A stretch of 64,000 nt of DNA from Zonotrichia leucophrys gambelii (taxonomy: Eukaryota; Chordata; Aves; Passeriformes; Passerellidae), in NCBI RefSeq assembly GCF_028769735.1, contig NC_088171.1, forward strand, positions 126,068,533-126,132,532. The letters are read 5' to 3'. Shown one piece after another: positions 1 through 12,160 of the stretch. The translations under genes were made by a program, and so were the position numbers. Under the pieces are notes generated by a model. The model saw only the letters and a program-made list of their open reading frames with translations. It had not been told where the DNA came from and searched no databases. Every line of letters begins with the position of its first letter. Within the stretch, counting starts at the first letter, position 1.

Positions 1-1578
1 TACCTGCGGCTGGTTTCTGGTCTCTCAGGCTTGTTCAATTCAGTGTTTCACATTATATATATCTTAGGATTTCTTTTCTCAAATTAAAGAAAGGACCACT
101 GTTGCCTGCAGCTCTCATGATCTTCTACTGCAATATTGTGCAGGCAGACAGTACAATTTATTCTATTTTTTGCAATTGGGCATTTGCATGTGAAAGAGAT
201 ATGGCAGAGACAGAAATTGTGCCCTGACATGCTCTGGTAGAATTCTTTACACATTCTTCAAAGTATGCACTAAAAACCCCATTTTGCTCAATGTTCAAGA
301 GCAAGAAATTATCCACAAGTACATTCCCTGCAAAGAAAAGCTTCTTTAATATGTAGTTGATCTTCAAGTTTCTTTCCAACCTAAATCACACTGTCATTCT
401 GTTGTGCCCCTTTATTTTCAGGGAAAGTTTTCTTCTGTGTTTTGTCCTTATTACCTCTGTCTTTTCCAGCTTTTTCCTTTCTCACTTAAAGCTTCTCCTT
501 CTTTTGTGATACTTTCTTCATGTTTCTTACCTTTACTATTCATAATTGTCCTTCTCAAAGCAGTAAAAGAGCATGTTACTAGGCAGAGTATAAATAAATC
601 CTTGTGACTTTTCCATGCAGAGCCTTTACTGGCTCATTGGTTTGTTGGTTTGGGTTTGGGGATTTTTTGGTTGTGTTTTTTTTTTTTTGTGGGGTTTTTT
701 TTTTTTTGGTTGTTGTGTTGTTGTTTTGTTTTTGTTTTTTTGGTTTTTTTTTTTTGTTTGTTTGTTTTTTTCTTTTTCTTTTTGGGTGTATGAGATAGAT
801 AAGATTTCTTTGTTATTTCTTCACCACAAAAGTAGAAAGTTGCTAATGGAATGGAAAACCAGGAATCTGGGATTGACTTTGCTATTAACAGCTCAATAGT
901 TTTCTCATGAACCTGAGTGATTTCTCATTTGTTCATTTCCTTTGATGGTGCCTGTCTTTTCTCAGATTGGTATGCTTATTCCTTCCTGAACCTGACAGGA
1001 AATGCATCCCTGTAACATTTATTTAGCATTCATTTTTTTAACTTTTTACTTCTCTTTTTGATGAAAACAATTTGGTGGACTCAAGGATTAGCAAGAAGTC
1101 CCATCCTTTCCATGTTTCTCTAAATCAAAGTAACTCTCTTAGCTCCCCTTATCACTCATTTCCCTCTCTTTCATGTATTTCACTGTCTTCCTACTCCAGT
1201 GATCATGCTATGTTAGACCGGAAAAGAAGAGGGCATCAGTTTTGGCATGCTAACATCATTTGATCACTCTCACAGAGAATTACACTGTAATGATCCTCTA
1301 ATTACAGAGCTGTCTCACTGTGTTAAATCCTATCTGTGTGTGCAGTCAACTGTTTACACAGTTCTCTGTGCCCCAGACTTCACAATTCCAAATATACAGT
1401 GATAGCTGACAGCAGCATTGACAAACATAATGTACATTGTACAGAGTACAAAAGAAGTGGAAGGACTTTGAAGAAGGGATATATATTTGAGAGTAAGCCA
1501 ATATTACCACAGAAGTTTTAATCAGTGTGTATATTCCTATAAAACAGTTCTTTCTTGTTTTTCTGTGTTTTTCCACAG
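1..1578 (+). other. RALYL: RALYL intron, right part; GU-rich tract
   Basis: This is the 3' part of the intron preceding the first exon in the window. It contains no supportable coding exon: I looked for the preceding RALYL exon (RLESKEPFLSVG region) and did not find it. The notable content is a G/T-only tract at about 629-787. The intron ends in a long pyrimidine run and ttccacag, a strong 3' splice site. Confidence 0.8.
629..787 (+). repeat. G/T-only low-complexity tract (U/GU-rich in RNA)
   Basis: About 160 bases are almost entirely T and G, with T runs of up to about 12-13 and repeated ttg/tttg units. On the transcribed strand sense this becomes a U-rich, GU-rich intronic RNA about 800 nt upstream of an exon. 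Open frames across it encode only Phe/Leu/Val/Cys runs and are artefacts of composition. Confidence 0.9.
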
Positions 1579-1626
1579 TGGTTATGTCTTTGATTATGAT
1601 TACTACAGAGATGATTTCTACAATCG
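1579..1626 (+). CDS. RALYL: RALYL internal exon (YDYYRDDFYNR segment)
   Basis: This is a 48-nt exon between ttccacag and the donor gtatgt. The first base completes a codon begun in the exon to the left. It then reads GYVFDYDYYRDDFYN plus cg of an Arg codon, so it ends in phase 2. This tyrosine/aspartate-rich segment lies between the RRM and the basic linker in RALY, RALYL and hnRNP C proteins. The split Arg codon (cg|g) is completed exactly by the first base of the exon at 5307. No other exon of this gene is visible to its left. Confidence 0.93.
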
Positions 1627-4600
1627 GTATGTGTGCCTGTATTTTTGTACATCCTACATAATTTCTCATGTTGTTGATGATATAATCCCATTGTTTGGTT
1701 AAACAGGCTAATTCTGATTTTATTGATTATTCATTGCATTATTTCTATTGTGTATAAGAAGACAATTTTTATATCTTGCAGAGAAGATCACCACCACCAA
1801 ATGTATGCTTACTATGCAGGTCCTTAGGTTTTGTCCTTCTCTAAGAGCTATTGGGGTATTTGCTGTGCTGAACAGTTTAATGGTAGTTTAGTAGAGTTCT
1901 TCCAGGCTTACTTTCACTAGGATGTATGGTAGCTGTGAAATTCTTCAGTATGATGTTCCTGGCTTTGTCCAGAAGAACTTTGAAAGAAGCAAAAGCGCAA
2001 GCTGAACAGTGTGCTCCTGTAGGACAAAAAGAATTTGGATGCCTGATCAACTGGAGATTTTGCCTTGAGTAGTTACACACAGCCTAGCTCAGCACTGTGA
2101 AAATGTATTTATTCAGATGCAGCAGAATCCCCACAACACAGGAGTAGCAAGAATCATCACAGATAACCAACTTGTTAGCCAGCAGTGCTGTGTTTTTGAA
2201 TTACAGCAGCTTGGTTTGTCACAGGACAAGTGAGCCAGAGAGGAACAAAGCTTTGCTCCACCAACCTGTTCTGATCTGATATTTCTCCTATGTAAAGCAA
2301 TGGACAATAGCAGAGGAACAGTTTACACCCAGAAGTTAAGTTAGGTATGTGTGCTATATACCTTTCTGCTTAGGAACACAGTAGGAAAAATGTAGAAACA
2401 ATATTTTTATGGTTTTTTTCCTCCTGATGTGGGTTCAATTTGAGCCACTAGTTTTAGTTTGGCATATAAATTACCATGCCCCATTGGACAAAGCTAGAAA
2501 TATTGAGATATAGTATAGCATATGAACATATGAAGTAAAAGCCATCAAAGCAGTTTAATCCTGCTCTGTCCAGCCTTTGCAGTAGGAATAGCACATGTCC
2601 TGTAAAAAGTTAGCTTCCATAGGCTTTTGTTTATTTTTCCAAGGTTATTTATTTTTTCCAAGCTCTGAACTTCATTGTGGAATTGTATGTTTTTAAACAG
2701 AATAGTGTTTCTCATCTATGCCACACGAATATTAAAGGTATATGTCTAGTTTTTTCCTCAATTCTGTATTTTATGTGTAGCATAAATGATAAACTATAAT
2801 GGTTAATTTTCATTTTAAAAAAATTAAAAAAACTTATTGGACGTTAAGGGTTGTTTCTTGGTGTCTTGCAATTATCTCTTGATAATTGCATTGTATGGAA
2901 AACTATTGACAGTGAAATGTATCCATAGATCTATTCAATAGTATAATTTTTTAATTTAGAATTCTTTCATAATTAAGACAGCAAAACTTCTATGGTACAA
3001 AACCTGCATATGAGGTTGGCCTCATTAGGCTGGACATGCTGATATTCTGAAAACAAAAACTGTATGAGGTGAACAGTCTCTTTTAGATACCAGATGATGG
3101 AAGGGAAAGATGAAAATCTCAATATAGTAGTCATGAAAAAGAAAATTCCATGGAGAATTTCGTGTACAAACTACTTATAGAAAATAAAACTTAAGAAATA
3201 TAGTCATGATTCTTTGAATTTTTGAACTTCTGAATTTTCTGAATTTCTATCGCAAACCATAGATCTTGTTTCCTAATATTTCAACTAATTTATGTTATTA
3301 GCTTTCTGGACTCCTTGAAGGGAGAATGTCTTTCTTACCTTGACTAAAGCAGTGATGGGATCAAAAAAGGATGTCAGGAATGGATAGTTCTTTAAAATAA
3401 AATCTATATGAAGGCAGATTGGCAAGATCAGAACTGTACATTTAGAAGGATGACTTAAAGAAAAGGCATAGTTGTATGCACAATAGTGATTATTGGGGCA
3501 AAGAATTGCTTTGGGACTGAGAATTTCTCTTTATCATTTCTTGTATTGCAAGCACAAGAAAAACAGACATGGTAGTTCAAATCCATAAATGGAAGCATTG
3601 TTTTTTAAAAGAAAGCATGTTATTGGAATATACAGAACCTGACAAAACAAAATACCAAGACCAAAAGTTTTGCATGATTTCATAAACAAAAGTAGGAATA
3701 GTTTGATAACAGTCATTTAGATAAATGTTCTTTTATATATTTTGAGAAAAGGAAGCATAGTTTCACCTTTCACTATATTATCTAAACACAAACTATTGAA
3801 AGCTAAAAAACTATCACCTTTGGACAATAATCATATAATGAATTTTTTCATGACAGCTTATAACACTTCAGAAGCATTTTTTCCCAGTAATTTCAAAAAG
3901 GAGTTTATGACCAACCTGCAGATCATTTAATATGATAAATGATGACTGGCAATAAGCACTAATATTTGTGTTAAAAGTAGAAAAATATGGTTTAGTGTCC
4001 ATCTTCACACAGAATTCTTTAGTTATGCTAACAATGGCTAAAAGCTGCTCATTTGTGGGAATATGTGAGGCCATGGATTTCAGTCATTGAGTGTAACAGG
4101 ATCTCTGTGTCACATTTTGTAGGCAGTTGTGAAAAAGGAGAGAAATGGTTACACTGTCTGTAGGATTACAGTACAAACAGAAGTGTGGTCTGATTTAAGT
4201 ACTGTGTATGTACTTACCGGAAAATGGGTTAGAAGATTTAAATTTAACTCTGTTCTATTCATCATACTGTTAGGTGCTGTGGTGAGTGAATTACTGTTTC
4301 TTGTGTGTCTGTTTTCAAATGTGTATCTATCTGCCCAGCCAGGTGACAGTACTCACAACTTTGAAAATTAAACATGTGGCTATAAATTTCCATACTTACT
4401 AGCTGCAAGTAAATTTGAGAATATTTTATGAGGCTGTTGCTTCATACTATGAACTGGAAATCTTTGTCTTTTGAACCTTCTTCTCTTGACCTATCATATG
4501 CAGAACCCATATAGTTTATGTTCTAAGAATATCTGTAGCTTTGATTACCTTTTTACTGCCTTTATTTCCCTCTACACTGGTTAGTTACCTGCTATTAATA

Positions 4601-5306
4601 ACTGTACACCGCAACAGATTAGGCTATTCGGTTTGAGAACAAAGATTCATTTTTGTTATAGAGTATCTTTGGTAAAAAGTCTGAATATCTACCTGCTGCA
4701 GTGGTTTTGGTTTGAACAATTTTTTTTTATTATTATTATTTATTAAGCATGCTTGGGTATTTTAGCATTTCCACACCAATTCATTCTGCAATAAAGAGAA
4801 CATATGCAAAGATTCTTGTTATTTCAGAAACTGCAAGATATTTCTTTAGGGTGATGGTTGTCTTCAGGAAAGTTCTCTTTTGTTCTTTACTTTTACATCT
4901 TTAAGAATAGCAGATGGAAAACTAGAATTTAAGCCATGCATGTAATAAAGGAGCTGAAATGTCACAACAAAATATATTGCTGTTGGCTGTGAACAATGCA
5001 ATTACGTGGACCTGTGGAAAGCAAGTTATGGATTTTCCATACGGCAAATTGCAGAGTCCCATAATACATCCTTCTTTTGAATGACACACAAAAAATCTGA
5101 GCTGGTCTGTGCACCAGTGTATGACTAAAATCTGAATAAGGCACTTAATGTGCATAGGTCCTTGAAATCTAATTTGACTTGATATAAAGTGATTACAGTT
5201 TCAAAGGGTAATTTTCTCAGATAACATGCAAATTTAGTTGACAGAGCTCCCATGACATGAAATCACAGAGGGTTTTATGAAGTCCAGCTGACTTAATCTT
5301 TTCTAG
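1627..5306 (+). other. RALYL: RALYL intron, 3.7 kb
   Basis: The intron starts with gtatgtg and ends with ttttctag. It is AT-rich. I see no convincing exon, RNA gene or intact transposon in it. Short open frames of 60-80 codons on both strands show no recognisable domain. Confidence 0.8.
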
Positions 5307-5470
5307 GTTGTTTGATTACCATGGCCGTGTCCCCCCTCCGCCCCGTGCAGTGATTCCACTCAAACGTCCTCGGGTGGCTGTGACAACAACTCGTAGAGGC
5401 AAAGGGGTTTTCTCCATGAAGGGAGCATCACGGTCCACTTCAAGTGGGGCTTCTTCCTCAGGATCCAAAT
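5307..5470 (+). CDS. RALYL: RALYL internal exon (proline/basic linker)
   Basis: This 164-nt exon lies between ttttctag and gtgagt. It reads (R)[19 protein letters not shown], then a basic stretch with [17 protein letters not shown] and [12 protein letters not shown], and ends ...GSK plus one base t, so it ends in phase 1. The PPPP and KRPR/RRGK motifs form the basic linker that follows the RRM region in hnRNP C/RALY proteins. KRPR-type basic clusters fit a nuclear localisation role (inference). The serine-rich end ([13 protein letters not shown]) differs slightly from the human form as I remember it. Reading through the donor would add about ten codons and a stop near 5500. Confidence 0.96.
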
Positions 5471-5867
5471 GTGAGTTGCTCATATCAGTTGAATGCTATT
5501 GAAACAATGATTCTAGCAAGTTCTGCAAACAGACAGCTTCCACTATATAGATAGCCCTATTGCAGCAATTTCCTAGCCTAAATCTCTAGCTTGAAAAACT
5601 GGTTTGTTTACCAAAGCTTCCAACATCTCCTGCAAGTCAAGGAGCACATTGATGACATTTTTAAAGGAAATTCTTTCAACATTTGACCTGCTCCCTCAGC
5701 CTCAGAAAAAGGCTTTTTAAAATCTCCTCTCAACTTGACTGCTCATTCACCATGAGATCTCGTGAACTGCTGGTAACAAAAAAAATAATAATCTTGTTAT
5801 AGACCGACAGAGGCACATTGATTTCTGTGAGACCTCAGGGTTGTATGTAAGTTGGTAGGGATGGACT

Positions 5868-5892
5868 GGGGCGGGGGGCAGGGGAGGTTGGG
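5868..5892 (+). other. Putative G-quadruplex motif
   Basis: Four G runs of 4, 6, 4 and 3 are separated by loops of 1, 2 and 5 bases (gggg-c-gggggg-ca-gggg-aggtt-ggg). This meets the usual G3+N1-7 rule. It is on the coding strand, about 400 nt into the intron after the 5307-5470 exon, so both DNA and nascent RNA could fold. Surrounding sequence is AT-rich, which makes the island stand out. Confidence 0.75.
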
Positions 5893-8800
5893 TTATGTGT
5901 ATTCTTTTTTATCGGACTCCTTTGAGTGTAGAAAGAGGCAAAGCGTCTTTGTTTTAAATGAAATTCAAAACAGGATTGGCAACTTGGGTTTATTTAATCC
6001 TTCTTTAGTGAGTTGGCCCTAGAAGAGTTGATGAACAATAGGCATTCCCTCCTCCAAGCTCACCAAGCTCCCCACTCCCTAGTATGTCCTGGGAACTTCA
6101 TCTTCCTCTTCGTGCATCTTTCAGCACCCACCCGTCTTCCCCTGCCCCTTTTGTGGAGTGATACTGTCCTTGGAAGCGTCACTGGAAGAGGAAGAGAAAG
6201 ATCAGGTAGGGGTCAGATATTAGAAGGACTGAAGGAACTTCAGTAAGTCTTTTGCAGTACTAGAGTGGCCAGCAAAACATCATGCTGTCTTACCATGAAA
6301 TAGGTGAACCCATCAACAGTACATCTTACTAGCAGAGGAGTTAATTATGGCATCAAGAGGACGCAGTCATATACTCTGTTTGAATAAGATAGTCAAGTCT
6401 TACATGCTAGTATCAAACAAAGAAGATGGACCTCGTGAGCCCATTAGGATCCATCCTTGATCCTATTGCATGACCCGATGATATCAGAGGCGTTGAAGGA
6501 AAACATGCAGTAAACATGTAAATGCATGTGACTGAAAAAATCGACATGTGGTAAACATAGCTAAGATAATGTTGTGCACTCAGGAACAAGCAGCTCAAGA
6601 CATCCCTTGGAAAGGATGATCTGACAGAGAGGCCACGTTGCGTATACAGTTAAATCACTTCCAAGTCTCCAGGGAATGAATGGACTGGATGTCCATTACC
6701 ACTTAGAAGATCTTTGATGCCTAATACACTGAAAGACACATAAATTTAGGTGTCATATTATAAAGCTGACTCAAACCCAAAGAGAATGTCTGGCAGTAGT
6801 AATACTTCCTTTGTTCTCTGGAAGATGAACATAAGTCTAGACATTTTCATACTTACCTTGAAGTAACCCTTTTCTCAAGTATTTTAGGTGATCAACTATG
6901 TTTTCTTCTATTATTATAAAAGAAAGATTGCAGCTCAATATCTTCACTTTAGGAAACTTTGTTAGTCCTTTTCAGTCCTTGGATCTTTGGGTTTTCACAA
7001 AGTGAATTAAAGCTTTAGTTAGATCTCATTTGTTCATCAGTTTCTGTTGTCTTATCTACATGAATACTTAGTAGTATCAGTACATTCAAATCACTAATTC
7101 TCCACAAGTATGCATTAATAACAATTTTTTTTTGCTGCACTTGCAATAAAAGGGAATTTATTTTCAGATAAGTTTTTTATATATTTTTCTCATTGTTCAG
7201 AACAAGGATAGCTATAAAATTCTAGAGAGCTGAGGATCTTAGTGTTTGTATCCCAACAGATGTCAAGAAAAGCTCTCAGTCAGAAATCTGAATTTCTATA
7301 GTAGTGAATGAGGCAGAGAATATTACATTAATATCCAGATATATGTTCCTCAGATCTACTGCAAAATTTGCTTCTGCATTTCAAAAAATGCTTTGTAATA
7401 CTGTGTAATAGGACTTAAATAAAGCATAGCACAGATTATAGGATTCAAACCTAGTCCAAGTATCCACAGGCACTTGTTATAAGATTTCCAAAACACTGCC
7501 TACAAAATATGGCAAATATTGCAGAAACTATAAATTATTTAATGGAAGTGCAATCAGGAGTGTCCAGATCCAAACAGACAGTGTTATTCCCCAGTGGAGG
7601 TATCCTTCAATGTATTCAGGTGTGATCTGAATTTTAAGTGTTAGTCTTAGAGCTCAAAGTGACAAGATCATGCTTGGATCAAGCTCTTTAACTGAAGAGA
7701 GAGCTGTAAGATGCATTACTTAAAACATGGGCTTTTTGACCTGTGTTAGGTTTCTGTCCTCAATTCATTACAATGACAATTGGAAAAAAGTGCAGAATTT
7801 TTATTGTGATAAAATAAATTCCACTAAATTCTTTCTGCACACAGCACATCTTTAAAGGGAGTCAGACACCCAGTATACAGGTTTTCATGCCTAATTTTCC
7901 ATAAAACTACTTTACCTCTTGTCAATTCCAGTCAACCCATCATAAATGTAGAAACATGATTTTGTTGGCTTGGACAGGAATGTAATCAGCTTATTGTACG
8001 ACTTTTATCAGAGAAGTAGTGGAGCCATTCTCTTAGAACTTCAATTTTGGGAAGTAGAGAAGGTATGTTTTGCAACTTCCTTTGCCATTTTCTTGGAAAA
8101 GTTGGTTATATTGAATTGTGGGAGAAAGCAATTTGATATTTTGTAGCTCCTTACTCTACTCTGCTAATCTGAAGCCCTTGAAATAATGCACTGTCAATTC
8201 TAATGTTAATTTATTGCTAGGTAGATAAGGAGAAACATTCAACAAATTCTCCAATAAGGAGAAACCTAGTTCATGGGAAGGAAGCTATTTTGCATTTAAT
8301 GAAATTTAAGACCATAAAACACCTTAATTGCATGTTTAGAATTAACAATGTTAAAATGGTATTGACTATGCCTTGAAGATTTCACCCCCATATAGCAAAA
8401 CTCTCATGAGATCACTTCCCTTAAGAGACCTTTCAGATGTAAGTAGAAATCTCATAGATATAACTGTTCACACTCAGACCCAGAAAATAAACCCATATAT
8501 ATCATATTAAAGGTCAGAACACCAGATTTCACATTCTGGTAAAATCACCAGAATCAAAAGGACTTATTTCAGAAAAACAGAAATCCAAAGGAAGAAGTTT
8601 ATTGTTGTGAAGATATTACAAAAAACACTGTATCAAAAATGCCTTGCTCATTGATGAGCATATCTGCAAAAAAAATATCTGCCAAACAGTAAACTCCTGT
8701 TTGACCCAAAAGTGACAATATGTGTTATAAATCTGCTTCTAAAACATAAAATACATTAGGAAGATTTTATTTCTTTCCTAAATCCATAATTTTTCTAGGA

Positions 8801-10545
8801 ACAGTTATCAATATTTAGTTTTCTTTTTAACTCCAAAGACTAGAAGAACATAAATCAGCATTTGCAAATCACCAGAAGTAACTCACAAAATTAAATATAT
8901 TGGTGGGTAAATCACACATAGTAGTTCTTCATGTTAATGGTATGAAGCAGTACATTTAGATTGCTATTTAGAACTAGGAAGAGCTCACTTTTTATTACAA
9001 TGTAGAAATTGAAGCGCTCAAAGTGTGCACTGTCATTTTACACATCTGAAATCAGGAGGAAAATATTAATCAAATCTTTTATACTTTGTGTGCTTGAAAT
9101 TAAGGAGTAGGCACTTCAGACATTAAAATATGTATTGAATTATGTCTTTAAATGAATTAATTTTGACTCACAGAGTTTATATTTAGCTTCCTCAGCTGAT
9201 CCATTTTTCAGTGATATCTACAGCGATAAAATATGATAAAATATTTTTTATTAAACATGAAGGGCTTAGTTAAAAATACATGACATTTCTTCCCAAAGAA
9301 ATCTAAATCATGCTTTGTGGATGAATCAATTTGCAGTTACAGCAAAAAATATGTTTCACAAAAAGCTATAATTCAACAGTAGCACTTTCATTTTTAAAAA
9401 TGCAATTGACCTTAATTTTATTTCTCTTATAATGCACTGTATGTGACTGTCTCCTTTGGTGTTAGATGCTTCAATGAAAGATTCTAGAAGGGCTAGAAAG
9501 GGTCATTGAATCAAATTCTTTACTCTTGCAAGTAGCATCATCATCTAATCCTTTAAGATACATCTTAAAAATAGTTAGGGTTTGGGTTTTTTCTGTTTCT
9601 TGTAATTTCCAGCTTAGTTTGTTTCTCATTTATTCATATTCTCTTTTTATTTTTGTCCCAACACTGACTTAGCATAAAATTATTATTTCTTTTTACCTTT
9701 TTTTGTTTTCAGCAAACAAGAAAAATGCTTGTCACACTAAAGGCTTTCCATTTTTTATGGTCATCTTCACATGTACCTGCTCTCCACATGTACCTGCTAG
9801 AATTCAGTGGTTCAACCTGTACTCACCAGGTCCTCATACAGAGACAATACACTTCTCCATCCTTGCAATGCATAATTTGACACACTCTAGCGCTCCATTT
9901 TCCTTTCCATGGCTGCAGATAGTGGTATTCTGTTATCAACCCAAGGATAATTCTGTCATTGTCTTCTTCTGCTGATGAACCTTGGTGCTAAGAGTCGGAC
10001 TTCTATTGTTAAGTTTAGGGGTTTTTTTCAGTGAAATCTCATCTTTTTTTTTCTAGCATAACATTCCTTTTAATCACCTGACCTCTTCTTCCATTCCAGT
10101 TTACTCTGAACAAGTGATATCTTTCAATTTCACGTGATCAGCAAATTTCACCTATTCACATTTTTGCATTGGAGTTGTTGAAGATATTTAGCCATTACTA
10201 ATTTCATTAATAATTTTTCTCTCTTTCAATATGTGCATTTCTGTTATCTGCTGTCCTTTATTTTATCTGTTAATTTGGAAAAATTTCTTGAAGAGTAAGT
10301 TACCTTAATTTCCTACTCTATTGCTCAAAAACAGAGGGACAGATATTTTGGATACATGCATGTCGTGTCATGTTTACCAATGGCTTTGTTTCTTGCCTGA
10401 GATAAATTAAAAAAAAAACAACATGATGTTTTAAAGGAGAATTTTATAGTCAAAGCAGGACACCTAGAGCAAAGAATTTATAATCTTTACATTTTATCTT
10501 TGTCATAACACTGTTTTAAAAGCCTGACATTCTTGCCAAGTGCTA

Positions 10546-11215
10546 TCACAGACTCACAGAATGGTTGAGCTTGGAAGGGACCTCTGGAGCTCCTCTGGTG
10601 CAAGTGCCCTGCAAAACAAATTTCCTAGGACTGTGTCTCACCACACCCATGGGAAGAAAAAATAAAATTCTTGTGTTTAGATGAAATTTCACATGCTTTA
10701 ATTTATGTCAAGGGTCTTTGGTGTGTCAGTGGGATCTACTAAGAAGAGTCTGGCTTTGTCATCTTCATTTCTTATTGTACTGGGGAGCCCAGAGGTGGGC
10801 ACAATGCTCCAGATGTGGCCTCACAAGTGCTGGGTAGAGTGGTGTTCTGGGTTTGGCTGGGGCAGAGTCAGTTTTCTTTTCAGTAGCTACTATGGGGCTG
10901 TGTTGTGAATTTGTGCTGCAAACAGTGTTGATGACACCAATGAGCAGGATGGGGATGCACAAGGAACTGGGAGGGGACACACCTGGGACAGGCAACCCCA
11001 GATGGCCAAAGGGATGTTCCAAAGGGATGAATTTCAATTAATAAACTGTTCTCATCTCAACCAATGAGTTTTATTTACCCTCCTTTACTTCTCCCCATCC
11101 TTCTGGGTTTTGGAGGGAAGTGAGCAACTGTGTGGTGCTGAGTTGCTGAATGCAATTAAACTGTGACAAGGAAAAGATCTGGCTCATGCTCAACTTACTT
11201 TTCATCAGGGTCCTT
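10546..11215 (-). mobile_element. CR1 LINE fragment, interrupted by an LTR
   Basis: The left part (10546-10842) shows the antisense CR1 3' end: cacagaatggttgagcttgg, then ggaagggacctctggagc, cctaggactgtgtc, aagaagagtctggctttgtc and ggggagcccagaggtgggca. The right part resumes at about 11180 with ctggctcatgctcaactt, which in CR1 follows soon after the point where the left part breaks off. Between them sits the LTR at 10843-11168. The profile resembles the CR1-Y subfamily. It is a 5'-truncated, non-coding copy on the minus strand inside a RALYL intron. Confidence 0.8.
10843..11168 (+). mobile_element. Endogenous retrovirus solo LTR (ERVL-like), internally deleted
   Basis: It starts tgttctgggtttggctgggg and ends ttaaactgtgaca, so it has TG...CA termini. 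Internal landmarks are cagtagctactatggggctg, aaggaactgggaggggacac, aaagggatgttcc, an AATAAA at 11040-11045 and a U5-like end (ctgttctcatctcaacca, gagggaagtgagcaact, gtgtggtgctgagttgctg). These match, from memory, a very abundant avian/passerine LTR family. The stretch between the gatgttcc block and the polyA signal, where the promoter should be, is almost missing, so the copy is internally deleted. It lies inside a CR1, so it is younger than that CR1. Flanking duplications are not clear (agtgg versus aggaa). Confidence 0.75.
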
Positions 11216-11473
11216 CATAATTTGTCTTTAGTAGTTGCTGCTTACTACAAAAATACTCACTGTACTATAATTGAGAGTGGAATTTCTCTAGGACAATAAT
11301 TTTGAAGACGTACAATCCTCTGCAAGGTAAAACAGTAAGCAGTTCAAATAATTACAACATCACAATATTGGAAAGAGAGTGAAAGTTTGGCACTTGTGCA
11401 GACTGGTTGAGATTTTTTTCTTTTTTCTTTCAGTCCTTTTTAGTGTTAACTTGAAGCAAATGTCTCTATGATC

Positions 11474-12160
11474 ATGGAATCATAGAATCATTTAGATTGG
11501 AAAAAACCTCCAGATTGTCCAGTTCAGCCTTTAACTGCTAACTACCTTGTCAACTAGACCATAACATTATTATCACATAGTGGTTTCTTGAACACCTCCA
11601 GGGATGCTGACTCCCTAAGAAGTAATTTCCAGTGTTTAACAACCATTTCCATAAATTACTTCTAACATCCAACCTGAACTGCCCAGGTGCAGCTTGAGGC
11701 TATGTCCTCTTGCCCTATCACTAGTTATCTGGGTGAAGTGGACCCCTCCCACTTATCTACAACTTCCTTTCAGTTTGCTGTACAGAGTGGTAGAGGTCTT
11801 CCTTGAGCCTTCTTTTCTCCAGGTCAAACAACCCCAACTCCCTCAGCACTTCTCATATGAATTACCTCCTAGACCTTTCACCAGCCTCATTGCCTTGATT
11901 GCCCTTCCCTGGAGACTCTCCAGCACCTCAGTCTTACTTCAACTGAGGTGCTTAGACCTGGACACAGCACTCAAGGTGTCTCACCAGTGCTGAGTACAGG
12001 GGGACAATGACTGCCCTGATCATGCTGGCCCCACTGTTGCTGACACAGGCCAGGTGTCATTGGCCATCTTGGCCACCTAGGCACACACTGGCTCATGTTC
12101 AGTCATCTCTTGCCCAGCACCCCCTTGTCCTTTACCACTGGGGTTTGTTCCTTGAATCCT
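11474..12160 (-). mobile_element. CR1 LINE 3' fragment
   Basis: The plus strand reads the reverse complement of a CR1 3' end: atggaatcatagaatcattt, gattggaaaaaacctcc, ctccagggatgctgactcc, cttttctccaggtcaaacaa, cctggacacagcactcaagg, ggtgtctcaccagtgctga and cttggccacctaggcacac. It is a 5'-truncated, mutated copy. Open frames of 99-144 codons on either strand here (11694-12441) are by-products of CR1 and not genes. Similarity fades after about 12160. Confidence 0.88.

Noticed and set aside
604..899. Open frames rich in Phe, Leu, Val and Cys
   Set aside because: They are artefacts of the G/T-only tract.
9486..9570. Faint CR1-like tail (aaagggtcattgaatcaaat)
   Set aside because: Too diverged and too short to support without an alignment.
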